A stretch of 64,000 bases of DNA from Symsagittifera roscoffensis (GCF_963678635.1 NC_087065.1:77321396-77385395), one strand, 5' to 3'. Numbered from the stretch's first letter, positions 54,227-63,045 are shown. The notes: generated by a model not told the origin, from the sequence alone. Numbers and translations are program-made.

Positions 54227-55829
54227 TTGGGTTATTCAATTACGTTCAAACTTTACAAAGGGACTCTCCTGATGCTAAACAAGTCTACCATGGGAATAAA
54301 AATGACGTCATGGAAACTATGCATAGTAGTGTTGCGTTAACAAGCGTTGACACTATATCAAACTAATCCACTTTAGTTTCTTTTGATTTGCCGTATTCTG
54401 GTTTTACGGTTAACCTAGTAGCACTCGAAATAGAAGGGAAAATGGTAAAAGAAAACGTATTTTTTATGAATGTTCGATCATTGCGGAGCCATTATGACCA
54501 ACTTTCGATACTTGTTGCTTTACTAATTAAAGTGCCAATGATTTTAGCGCTTTGTGAGACATGGCTTACAGACAATGACCCAACTATTCTTTACAGTATT
54601 GACGGTTTTTCAAAAATTGAAAATGTAAACAGAAAAAATAAGAAAGGAGGGGGATTAGCTTTTTTTGTGCGGAAAGGTTTTGATTTCAAAACACGAGTTT
54701 TTGATAATCCACTGGAGCACTTTGTAATTAGCATTATTGATAACAACGCAATTTTATATAATTTTCGTTTAATTGATAGAGCACCATCAACTAATTTGCT
54801 TGATTTTTGGCTAAATTTTGATGCTGCTGAATGAACTCAAATCGTTGAAAGGAGAGCTATGCATCATGGGAGATTTTAACATTGACATACTTACTTCAGG
54901 AGCAACTAGTCTACAAAAAACCTATCGTGATTTATTAGCTGATTTTGACCGGGAAATGTAAAATAGTGAAGCAACAAGAGTAACTTTAAACAGTAAAACA
55001 TGTATCGATCATATCATTTTACCAACAAAGGTTGAAGTTAATACAATTTGTTGCAATGTCAGTGACCATTATGCGCTTCTGACTGAGGTCAAAATTAATA
55101 GCAAACAAACCGTAACAGACCAGCAAAAGCTACAATTGCGAAATATTGAGAAATTGAAAAATTCGAATAAAATTGTGAATTTTCTGTTTTTATTACAACA
55201 CAAACTGCAGAAACTTTCTTTGTTCAGTTCAACGTGCAATGAAAATCTTTCAAAAATTTCTGAAATTATGCTAGATACTTTCGATGTTTTTGCGCTATTA
55301 CACTATCGTGTCATTAAAAAATCGTCTTGGGTGAATGGATGTTTGAAAAATTTATGCCGATATCGCTATTACTTACATAAAAAAACTGTAGAGATCCCCA
55401 GTGAACAAAATCAGTTAAATTACAAAAAAGTACGGAACGAAGTGAAAAAAAGGGTCAGGGAAAGTAAAAGACAATACTTCGATAAACATTTTTCTAAATG
55501 TAATGATAGCAAACAAATGTTTCAAATTTTTAACACTTTTTGCGGAAAGAAAAGAAAGGATCAGATCGAATTGACATCAGACGAACTTAATGATTTTTTT
55601 GTTATCATTGGCTCAAAATTAGCAAATATATGTGAGTTTAAATCATTGCCTCGTATAAGTCGAGTCTTAAATAGTTGCATTTTCCGACCTGCTGATGTTA
55701 ATGAAATTGAGAACATTATACTTGCTCTTAAAAACAAGAAAACATGTGATCATGATGGTTTCAGCAATGAGATGATTAAGTTGTGCTCACCAGTCATCAG
55801 TCCTTATTTGGTTCAATGCTTGAACACTT
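54227..55829 (+). repeat. 1603-bp internal tandem duplication, right unit
   Basis: Right partner of 52624-54226. Beyond its end the LINE continues normally into the RT core (CIDEGVFPEF...), whereas the left unit stops, so the right unit is the one in the native ORF2 context and the left unit is joined to ORF1. Confidence 0.95.
54388..55135 (+). pseudogene. LINE ORF2 endonuclease, second (right) duplicate
   Basis: The frame is open from upstream of 54388 to a TGA at 54832-54834 and includes MNVRSLRSHYDQL, ALCETWLTDND, GGGLAFFVRKGFDF and LEHFVISIIDNNA. From ATG 54821 the other frame takes over (ELKSLKGELCIMGDFNIDIL), so one frame change separates the two halves. A TAA at 54959-54961 interrupts the second half, which then continues with CIDHIILPTKVEV and SDHYALLTEV, the last catalytic block of this nuclease family. 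In an active element it would nick the target DNA strand to prime reverse transcription. All main motifs are visible; two lesions disable it. Confidence 0.85.
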
Positions 55830-56592
55830 GTATAGACGAAGGCGTATTTCCAGAATTTTTAAAAATTGCTAAAGTTATTCCTCTGCATAAGTCTGGTTCT
55901 AAAAAGGATGCAAATAATTATCGTCCCATAAGTCTTCTAACTTCATTTAGCAAAATTTTTGAAAAGATGATTTCTAATAGAATGATCTGTTTCATTGAAA
56001 AGTATGGATTACTTGCAAAAAACAGTATGGTTTTCGTAAAAACCGTTCTTGCGTCCATGCTATTATTAAAATAACAGATTTCATGCGCAACACTGTTGAC
56101 AAAAAATGTTACGGTTTAGCATTATAAAATGATTTAAAAAAAACGTTTGATACAGTTGACCATGCTATACTCCTAGTTAAATTAGATCGATTGGGTTTTC
56201 GAGGAAAATTTCATTTACTTTTGAAAGACTATCTCTCCAAAAGGTATCAATATGTTGAAACAAACGGAAAATAATCCATAATGCTTGAAATTAAATGTGG
56301 CGTGCCCCAAGGCTCAATACTTGGACCTCTCCTTTTTCTTTTATATATTAATGATTTTCCTGATTTTCTTAGAACTAGTGAGGTGGCCCTTTTCGCAGAT
56401 GACACAACAATTTTAAATTCGTCAAAAAATTTAAATTTTGCCGAACAGTTTTGTGATGATGTAAAGCGTATAGATGTCTGGTGTGCCAACAATAAATTAA
56501 CTGTGCATCCGTCGAAGTGTAAACTTCAGCAATTTGGTAAAAAGCATATTGAATTGAAAGAGATCAAATTAGGTGGTGAAAAATTGGACTAG
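55136..56592 (+). pseudogene. LINE ORF2 reverse transcriptase core, broken
   Basis: An open stretch from about 55136 to 56074 holds the linker, the entry region (KNKKTCDHDGFSNEMIKL), and KVIPLHKSGSKKDANNYRPI with SLLTSFSKIFEKM, typical LINE RT blocks. Near 56020 the frame changes: QYGFRKNRSCVHAIIKITDF, then DLKKTFDTVDHAIL (motif A, catalytic Asp kept), [20 protein letters not shown] (motif B) and LFADDTTIL (motif C, the catalytic Asp pair). TAA stops at 56125 and 56272 and TAG at 56590 interrupt this frame. [15 protein letters not shown] is the following RT block. Catalytic residues survive but the reading frame does not. Confidence 0.9.
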
Positions 56593-57254
56593 ACGACCAA
56601 CTTCAAATATCTTGGAGTCTTGCTTGACTGTGAACTCAACTTCAATGATCAAATTGAAAGTGTGTGTACTAAGCTAAGGAAGTTTAACGGAATCATGTAT
56701 CGTGCACGAACCTGTTTTTCTAATATCATCTTTTACGTTTCTATTCTGCTTATATCATTCCAATTATGTCTTACGGACTCATAGCATATGGGTGTGGCGC
56801 AAAAAGTAATATGGATAAAATTTATTTAGTACAGAAAAAGATTTTGAGGACTATATTTTTTAAATGTAAATACGAACATATTACGAGCGTGTTCATCGAA
56901 TATAATATTCACACCGTTTTTGATTTATTTTTTTTCCAGATTTTTCACGAAATCTTTCGACAACTAAGAAATGAGTCGCCTTTGAAATTCTTGATTAGGG
57001 ATAAAGCTTCAACCATGAAAACGCGATCTAAATCTAAGGGTTTGTTAATCTTGCCAGCTCTTAGGACTACGAAAATGAAAAATTCTGTTTCTTTGATAGT
57101 CATCAACGCGTATAATTTTTTGATTGACAACAAACTAATCCCTAATAACCTTAACGTAATGACTGAAGTTGGGTTCAACTCTTTCTTTAAAAAATTCAGT
57201 AGGCTTTACATAATAGACAATGAAAGTATGTTTTCGCTGTTTTACCATCGGTAA
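56593..57254 (+). pseudogene. LINE ORF2 C-terminal region
   Basis: After TAG 56590 the same frame goes on as NFKYLGVLLDCELNFNDQI, a standard post-catalytic block. A frame change near 56745 leads to the 56766-57254 frame: PIMSYGLIAYGCG, then KIYLVQKKILRTIFFKCKYE, the usual thumb-like LQKxxLRxI segment of CR1/Jockey LINEs. The rest is basic and ends in FSLFYHR with a stop at 57252-57254. No zinc knuckle or RNase H is seen. Confidence 0.8.
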
Positions 57255-57416
57255 CTCCTAATTTCAGTGCCCTACTGTTTGTTTCTAGGTAACCTAAAGG
57301 GATGCTACTCGAAAGGTTGAATTACCTGTATAGCAGTCCTGATGTAGATTTATTTAACCTGTTTGATCAAAATGATGTGTGTCAAAATTTTATCTGCATC
57401 AAATTCAATTCAATTC
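57255..57416 (+). other. LINE 3' UTR and short tandem tail
   Basis: This is non-coding sequence between the ORF2 stop and the second direct repeat. It ends in aaattcaattcaattc (57401-57416), a 5-bp repeat of the kind found at the 3' ends of CR1-like LINEs in place of a poly-A tail. The next base starts the A-run of the right direct repeat. Confidence 0.75.
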
Positions 57417-57870
57417 AAAAAAATTCTATTTTCGAACTTGGAAAGAGCTTGAAGAGCATACAATATATGATGTTAAAGCTCTTTAAATTTTAAGAACAAT
57501 TTGGTGATTGGTGCTTTTTGGACAAAATCAACTCAATTTAAGAGAACTGGATTATCAATAGGTAACGTTTCAATGACGAAACTTTGCTCACTTTTGACCA
57601 TTTGCCGAGTGAACGCTCGCGCTTTATCAATTTAGCTACGCCAATAGACAAAAATTCGTTTGAAAAGCCCGCGGATAACAAAATGTTATGCATTCCAACT
57701 AAACCTAGCTACTATACAGCAAATTGATAGATCAAGTTAAACTGTGTTTCTTTTCTAGCTTTGACAAACTTCAAACTTTTGAGCAAGCTGTATTCGCGTT
57801 TGGACATCTGTGTCCCAAATTAAATTGTCCGAAAGACTGAAAAATATCTGGACTAAACATCGCTAGACAA
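57417..57870 (+). repeat. 455-bp direct repeat, right copy, abutting the LINE 3' tail
   Basis: Second copy of 51417-51871 (454 bp here, one T shorter in a T-run). It starts with AAAAAAATTC directly after the LINE tail and ends ...catcgctagacaa at 57870, after which left- and right-flank sequences diverge completely (aagagcaat against ttgtgttgt). Confidence 0.85.
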
Positions 57871-58097
57871 TTGTGTTGTTTCGCGCTCATGAGGGCAAAC
57901 ACGTGGTGACCATGCCTCAGAAACAGTCAGGAAACGTTCAATTGTCTTTTTCAGCGAGTTAGATTTTGATTCGTTGTTTTACGCCAAATCCTGTTATTTC
58001 TAAATACTATTTTTGGTACATTAATTCAAAATATAAAAACTACATTTTGAAATAGATTGGAAAATACTGAATTATATACAATAGAGTTCCTATAAAT

Positions 58098-58661
58098 TCA
58101 CTTCGATTTCAGGGAATGCGCAACGTCGGAGTGAGCTTTGAGACATTCTTTGATGAAGTCGAACACTTCGTTGTAATCGCCCTCTTTAAATCGGACGTTT
58201 TCCAACAGTCTCTTAGCACTGATTGGTTTGATAACTACAGTCGCTTTTGGAGACGACTCGGCTTGTATGTTCAGCCAGCCTTTTACGTCATCGATTACAT
58301 CACTATCCGAGGTGTTCGCGGGTAGCGTGTCTTTTTTGTTGGGCAGAATTAAACATGGGTTGTCGTGGTGCATCTTAGCTCGGATCTTATGGTACCACTG
58401 ATTGCACAATATATTGTTCTCGGGTTTTTCAAGGTCGACCACGAATATAATCAGCGAGTACTTATTGAACTCAATAGCTTCTAGTTCTTCGTCAGAGTTT
58501 GTGCATGGGACCACTTCAAATGTTACTGGAGGCTTAACTTTAGTTAGTACCTTTGAACTTGTCAGCCAATTTTCCACTGATTTTCTACCACTACCCTTTA
58601 GGCCAGATATGATTCCAACTAGCTCCTGTCTATCTCCTTTCCCGCCAAATTTGGATTTCAT
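58098..58661 (-). CDS. Small GTPase-like protein with non-standard P-loop (187 aa)
   Basis: An uninterrupted 187-codon frame, about the usual length of a Ras/Arf-type domain. The fold is suggested by motif order: P-loop-like GLKGSGRKS (residues 20-28), a hydrophobic strand LIIFVVDL (70-77), NKKD (108-111, guanine-specificity motif), ISAKRLLENV (147-156, containing the G5 SAK), then an acidic stretch and a C-terminal helix VFDFIKECLKA. Odd points: the P-loop should read GxxxxGK[S/T], but here Arg stands where Lys is expected, with KS after it; no DxxG motif is visible between residues 40 and 75; the C-terminus (HSLKSK) has no prenylation cysteine. Nucleotide binding or hydrolysis may be altered. 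The ATG directly follows gttttgaatttag, a good 3' splice acceptor, so an upstream exon or a trans-spliced leader is possible and the true N-terminus could be longer. The family call is by motif only. Confidence 0.7.
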   Translation of the reverse strand: MKSKFGGKGDRQELVGIISGLKGSGRKSVENWLTSSKVLTKVKPPVTFEVVPCTNSDEELEAIEFNKYSLIIFVVDLEKPENNILCNQWYHKIRAKMHHDNPCLILPNKKDTLPANTSDSDVIDDVKGWLNIQAESSPKATVVIKPISAKRLLENVRFKEGDYNEVFDFIKECLKAHSDVAHSLKSK

Positions 58662-58674
58662 CTAAATTCAAAAC
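58662..58674 (-). promoter_or_regulatory. Candidate 3' splice acceptor at the GTPase-like start codon
   Basis: On the minus strand the bases before ATG 58661 read gttttgaatttag, a pyrimidine/A-rich tract ending in AG. A strong donor match (GTAAGT, minus strand, 59441-59436) lies upstream. If both are used, the intron would be 59441-58662 (780 bp) and would contain the hAT-type MITE. Trans-splicing of a leader at this AG would also explain the arrangement. Confidence 0.4.
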
Positions 58675-58747
58675 GACAAATCATGAGCTACACTAGACGT
58701 AAGAGCTGTTAAATGACTACCCATCCTAACTTGCTTCTGCTTATGAC

Positions 58748-59201
58748 CAGGGGCGGATCTAGGATTTTCTCGAAGAGGGGGCCGATTTTTTAAGGTCGAC
58801 CCTCCCAAATCATTATCAAGAACCTATTGGACCAAGCGAACAATCTCCCCCCTAAATCAAATTGGGGAAGATATCGCTCACTTGGTTAAAAGTAATAATT
58901 TCAGCCAATCAGATTTGAGCATAGCACATGCAGAACTTACTGCTTGATTTTTTTAACGTAATTTCACGGGGAGATTGTTCATATGGGCCTCCCTATTTTC
59001 TGCAAATTTTAAAACTTTTGAAAAACCAGAACTTTTGTCACTTTTTGGAAAATGTTGACCAGAAAATCGCATTTTTGGGCGCGAGTTCCAACTCAAAATT
59101 AGTAAATATAGGCGCATCTAGAAAAACTTTAGGGTCGGCCAGCTAAAAAATGATGTGTGAAAATAGTAGCAAAAGAGAAGCCCTCCCCTAAATCTGCTCT
59201 G
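58748..59201. mobile_element. hAT-type MITE, copy 1
   Basis: A 454-bp non-coding element. The left end is CAGGGGCGGATCTAGG. The right end, reverse-complemented, is CAGAGCAGATTTAGG, an imperfect terminal inverted repeat of about 15 bp. Flanking 8-mers cttatgac (58740-58747) and cttctgac (59202-59209) match at 7 of 8 bases, as expected for an 8-bp hAT target duplication. Inside, aacaatctccccc (about 58840) and ggggagattgtt (about 58968) form a second inverted pair. No transposase is encoded. Shared internal sequence (ggcgc...tagaaa...tagggt...gcc) links it to copy 2 at 62010. Confidence 0.6.
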
Positions 59202-59500
59202 CTTCTGACCAAAACATAACTAATGTCACTTCTCCTCATCTTCATTAAATCTTTCATTGCAAACTTGCAGACTTCTTTTTGTCATTCATACTTCACTACA
59301 ACAAGCACAGGTGGAACAAGACCGCAAACTTTTTTTTCGCTGATGTAAGGATTCTAGGGGTTCGCTTTATATTTTTAAGAAAGCAAATTTAGGTCATATT
59401 TACCAGAATACACGAATAAGTAGTCTAAAATTGGTACTTACGAAGCTTTTCATTTCTTTTATCGATGCACTGCTGTATTTCCTCTCTAATTGATATCTGA

Positions 59501-59721
59501 ATGAATGTTTTATTTTCCTTGTTTTTAGCGTTTTGTAATGGCGTACTCAATTCTCAGAAATTCTGACAACAACCGATGACTCAGATGTGCGCTGCTATTC
59601 TATCTTTTGTGATATTGCTGGTGACAGCAGCTGCGCTTCGACTCTTCAGAATTATGACTACAATTTAGAATGGTGTGTTGAAAAGAATCAGTGTTTTAAT
59701 TCCAATGCAAGCAAACAGAAG
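59501..59721 (+). CDS. Possible first exon(s) of a secreted cysteine-rich protein
   Basis: ATG 59501 opens MNVLFSLFLAFCNGVLNSQ, a good signal-peptide profile (short, Phe/Leu-rich core, small residues near the likely cleavage point). That frame stops at TGA 59564. The neighbouring frame is open across 59539-59721 and reads ILTTTDDSDVRCYSIFCDIA, then a segment with SSCAST and LEWCVEKNQCFN, five cysteines in all, ending at a perfect donor (AAG|GTAAGT at 59721/59722). Joining the two needs one frame change near 59555, or splicing at the internal ttctcag (AG ending 59557). It may be a real gene with a small unrecognised intron or sequence error, or a pseudogene. I do not recognise the family. Confidence 0.35.
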
Positions 59722-60584
59722 GTAAGTCAACATACTGTGTGGTTTCTCTGTAGAACTCAATTCAGCTACAGTTTGCATAGGGATTGAGTAAAACAAATGG
59801 GTTCTCAAAGTCCAGGAGTTACACAAGTCGGCGAATAAATAAACGTAATTTGCCAAGTAAAGCCATATGGCATTGCAACATATTAAAGACAATTATGCCA
59901 CTCAATGAAACTGGTAAGAGAAGCAATCCAATTTTGGCTGCATTGATGCTGAATAATTCATCAATTGTACCTTAGTGATTGCCTAATATAGAGATTAGAT
60001 TGCACATCACAATTGGTAGGATTAACATAATTTTGTCGAAATAATTGCACAATGATGAATTATAGATAGAAGAGAACTGCTTTGATAATTACCGTTTCAA
60101 AATACCGATTAAGTTATTAGATAACTCTGTTCAACATATAATTTTTTAATTTGTACACACCGGAAGCAAAAATAAATTAAATTACTGGAGAAACTTGATT
60201 GTAAGTAATGATATGGAGCTTTTACCTCGCAAAATAAATCTCTTGGAATAAAAATATAGCCATGACAACCTAAAACAGAAAAAAATAGGAGCTTCAATTC
60301 TAAATGCAAAAATTTTAGAAACGATTGGATAAATTTTGCATACAATGTGACTTGGCACATATAATGGTGTTGTTTGTACTTGTAGATGAAAAATGCCAAC
60401 AGAAGTACAAGAATCCCTTTGTGGGAACCAATTTCAGAAATGAAACAGCCTATTGATTACATGTTCCCTCGGGATGCCACTTTAATACATGTGCGATAGC
60501 AGCCATTGTTCTCTTCCGCCTCACAAGTTATGCAAATGATTGAAGAGACAAGAAAGGAAATTCAGGCCCAAAAATAAAAAATAA
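59722..60584. other. Intron-like or intergenic sequence, no firm exon
   Basis: It starts with the GTAAGT donor. An acceptor-like ttgtttgtacttgtag ends at 60385 and is followed by a phase-0 frame from ATG 60386 that runs 63 codons to TAA 60575 with one TAG at 60497. Other frames here contain scattered cysteines. None is strong enough to call. The antisense frame at 60109-60399 shows no motif. Confidence 0.3.
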
Positions 60585-60776
60585 TCTTCTGCTGGAACTG
60601 ATTGTCTATACATACTGGGAAAACTCAACCAAAAATTTCACTGTTCAACCAACAATGCTTTTTACACCTGGGAAAATCATTGCACCGTACATTTGTGCTT
60701 TACGGCAGGTTGTAAATGTTATACGAAAGCAGAAAAATTAATTTCAGAAAAATCTGTTTCATTGTTTCAACTTTGA
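60585..60776 (+). CDS. Possible cysteine-rich exon, continuation of the 59501 gene
   Basis: One frame is open for 63 codons from just after a TAA (60582) to TGA 60774. It reads SSAGTDCLYILGKLNQ, FHCSTNNAFYTWENHC and VHLCFTAGCKCYTKAEK: six cysteines with aromatic residues, like a small extracellular disulfide domain. The spacing C-S-T...W-E-x-x-C...C-F loosely echoes C-A-S-T...L-E-W-C...C-F in the 59501-59721 exon, suggesting related modules. No start codon or clear acceptor lies at its left edge, and a second frame (ending in TAA near 60740) is also open, so this is tentative. Confidence 0.25.
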   Translation, partial: SSAGTDCLYILGKLNQKFHCSTNNAFYTWENHCTVHLCFTAGCKCYTKAEKLISEKSVSLFQL

Positions 60777-62009
60777 GCGAGGAATCCTCATTTTTTGCTC
60801 TGATCATTTTTGGAAAAAAAAACGACAGAAAAAGAGCATGATGTGAGATTAGTTTATCCTAGCAATTTCAGTTACCTCTGAAGATCGTATAAACAAGACC
60901 GTAAATAACTAAGTGCGGTATCATATTAAAGCCCTTTTGCATTCTGACAAGCTTTGAGTGAACTCCCAATCTGATAACTATTAAACTTATTTAGTTAGAA
61001 AGTGAAACAGTCAGCACAGAATTGGAAAACTTTTAATGAAAAGAGAAATCTTAAAACAAAATATTTTTTGTTCACCATTTTTCAATTCTCGAGTTTATAA
61101 TTTTTGAAGACTAAATTATATCATTTGGCTTTTTCGATTTTAAAAATTTTTCATTATCGACCCTCTCTTGATAAAAAAGTACTAATTTGAAAAATTTGGT
61201 GTTTTTATTCTCCTGGGAAATCTAAAAACCAAACTCCACTTTTGACGGTAAAATCAAACACCTTTTTTCATGCCATTTAATTTTTTGTTATTGAACAGTG
61301 TAAATCTCCTCCCTTTTAGCAAATGTGTTTGAAGTGAGCTTGAAAAAGATCTTCCTAACCTCAACTTTGGGCGTGAAAGCCACTCAACCAAAACAAATGT
61401 GTTGTGTTCACTTCATTCATTGAGATTTTAAAAATCAGTCCAAGTATAATCTATCCGGGAATGAAGATGGTATGAAAGCAACCGAAAGTTACGTCATGTG
61501 TTACACTTTGCATGATTTTTGTAACGGTTACATAATTGTAGCATAATTATACTACAACTCCCCAATATTTTCAGCCGGCTGATTACGGTAGTAGTCTTGT
61601 ATTTCGACTGATTTCTCTGCTTAATTGTCGGTGGTCTAAAATTATACGGGCTCAATCGAAATAAGTTTCACAAGACCTTTTCCGCATTTGAATAAAAATT
61701 TCACCTTAAGGTAAACTGAAATATTGATCTTTAGCTTATAATGCACTAGTTTATACGCGGAACTATTACGAATGGAAGAAGTGATTTTTTTCCTACAAGT
61801 ATGAGCTGTAACAAACACATTAAGATTTCGCCAATTTGGAATAATTGCAATGTGTTTCTACAATATTTTTGTTTCCGGCATGCTTTGAAATCATTTATGC
61901 GACAAATTCAGATTGCGATATAAAAATATTAAACTTCGTCAGACAAAAAACAACGAGAGGTGACATATTGTCAATAATTGATGAAAATTAATGGAGCGTA
62001 GATGATGCT
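60777..62009. other. A+T-rich non-coding stretch, nothing recognised
   Basis: No open frame with a recognisable motif, no RNA gene and no repeat shared with other parts of the window was seen. Confidence 0.5.
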
Positions 62010-62271
62010 CAGAGGCGGATGTAGGATTTTTCTCGAGGGGGAGGGGGCGGATTTTCAAAAATCCAAAAACTTTCGAAAATTTTGTCGACCTTTTTTTAAA
62101 TTGACCAAATTGAACTAGAGCACTAAAAACTTTTTGCAAAATTTTTGCACCGCAGGGAATGCAAGTCCAAATTGCCGTTTTTGCGATTTTTTTCGAAAAT
62201 TTTGACCAAAAAAAGGTGCCACTATATCGGCGCCAAATGCGCCATTAGAAATTCTAGGGTTGTTCAGCCGA

Positions 62272-62334
62272 AAATGGATGTCATAAAACAATACCAAAGG
62301 GGTGACCTTTGGTATTATTTTATGACATCCATTT
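62272..62334. repeat. Near-perfect palindrome, 29-bp arms, 5-bp loop
   Basis: The left arm 62272-62300 (aaatggatgtcataaaac...) and right arm 62306-62334 (...gttattttatgacatccattt-type sequence) pair at 28 of 29 positions around ggtga. The single mismatch would be a G-U pair in RNA. It lies inside MITE copy 2; copy 1 has only a weak counterpart of one arm (aaaaaatgatgtgtgaaaa). Confidence 0.9.
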
Positions 62335-62338
62335 GCGT

Positions 62339-62355
62339 CCCCCCCCCCCCCCCCC
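62339..62355 (+). repeat. Poly-C run of 17
   Basis: An uninterrupted run of 17 C in an A+T-rich setting, 4 bp after the palindrome. The length may be uncertain in the underlying assembly. Confidence 0.9.
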
Positions 62356-62377
62356 TTAATCATCCCGTTATAATGCT

Positions 62378-62950
62378 ATAGTTCGTCGAAAAGCAGCGCA
62401 TTTAAAAAACTAAATTTCAAAATTGACTTTTGATTTAGCAATGCACAGCAATTAAACGCCGATGCCTTTCGAGAAACGGATTCGATATGGAATGTTTCAT
62501 GGATCTTCAAAGCTATTGAATTACTTTCAAAGACATGATATTTTTGAAGACAATCTTTTCAACTTTAGGGAAAAACAAGCCATTACAAAGATTGAATTGC
62601 ATCACTATACTTCAAACTTGTGACCAACAAATTAAAAGACACCGGTTACAAGTATCAAATTCAAATCGGTACAAATAAGATAATTTGGATCTCTTCAAAA
62701 CAAGCAAATAAGGAACATGGGTCTCGCGTGGTCAACTGTAAATGAAATCAAAACGAACTGTAATTCCCGCACTAAACTATTTTTTGGGAAAACTGTAAAT
62801 TAAATTGATATTCAACTGATAGTATTCGCATAAAAGTAACTACAAATAAAACTAGCAAAATAGTAGCTGATTCATCATTATATCTCGCATGGACAAAACA
62901 AAGATTGCAATCGATTATCGCAAAATCTAGTTTGACAACCTAGTTTTTTA
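62378..62950. other. Non-coding stretch, nothing recognised
   Basis: A+T-rich, no significant open frame or repeat. Confidence 0.5.
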
Positions 62951-63045
62951 TGCACTAAATAATGGATTTTTTTTACTATCAAATCGTTTCTAATCTATAA
63001 TTATTTAATCGATTCGATAGTCACCAAAATCCATTTTTAAGTGCA
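62951..63045. repeat. Imperfect fold-back, 36-bp arms, 23-bp loop
   Basis: The left arm 62951-62986 (TGCACTAAATAATGG...) and right arm 63010-63045 (reverse complement TGCACTTAAAAATGG...) match at 30 of 36 positions with no gaps. The loop is A+T-rich. Weak similarity continues outside the arms (aaaatct...), so this could be the core of a small fold-back element. No target duplication was found. Confidence 0.7.

Larger units (their letters stand above)
51872..57416 (+). mobile_element. Degenerate non-LTR retrotransposon (CR1/Jockey group)
   Basis: The order is 5' UTR (51872-51954), ORF1, then ORF2 with an apurinic-type endonuclease and reverse transcriptase, a C-terminal region ending at 57254, and a 3' UTR ending in a short tandem tail (aaattcaattcaattc, 57401-57416). 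The tail type and ORF layout fit the CR1/Jockey side of the LINEs; I cannot fix the clade. The element is dead: several stops and frameshifts interrupt both ORFs, and a 1603-bp segment (ORF1 end to the early RT region) is tandemly duplicated (52624-54226 and 54227-55829). It is bounded by the 455-bp direct repeats. Both ORFs read on the plus strand. Confidence 0.9.
62010..62369. mobile_element. hAT-type MITE, copy 2 (diverged)
   Basis: The left end CAGAGGCGGATGTAGG matches the left end of copy 1 at 14 of 16 bases; like copy 1, it runs on into tctcga...gggggc and a ggtcgacc-like stretch. The right end is poorly kept. Flanking 8-mers atgatgct (62002-62009) and ataatgct (62370-62377) match at 7 of 8 bases. 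It contains the 62272-62334 palindrome and the 17-C run. Non-coding; open frames crossing it on both strands are chance. Confidence 0.5.

Noticed and set aside
56247-57178. Minus-strand open frames of 81 and 77 codons
   Set aside because: Antisense to the RT catalytic region and C-terminus of the LINE, with no motif of their own.
57302-57493. 63-codon plus-strand open frame
   Set aside because: It crosses the LINE 3' UTR, its tandem tail and the start of the direct repeat, so it is a chance frame.
51417-57870. LTR retrotransposon or Penelope-type reading of the 455-bp repeats
   Set aside because: The repeats lack TG...CA ends, a primer-binding site and a polypurine tract, and the internal part encodes a non-LTR endonuclease-RT ending in a LINE-type tandem tail.
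58116-58665. Plus-strand open frames of 69 and 87 codons
   Set aside because: Antisense shadows of the GTPase-like gene, which has the recognisable motifs.
58928-59146. 72-codon plus-strand open frame
   Set aside because: Lies wholly inside MITE copy 1; no protein motif.
60109-60399. 96-codon minus-strand open frame
   Set aside because: Aromatic- and Lys-rich translation of A+T-rich DNA without a motif; no support for a gene.
61939-62381. Open frames of 66, 82 and 78 codons on both strands
   Set aside because: They cross MITE copy 2, its palindrome and the poly-C run (giving poly-Gly or poly-Pro), so they are repeat artefacts.
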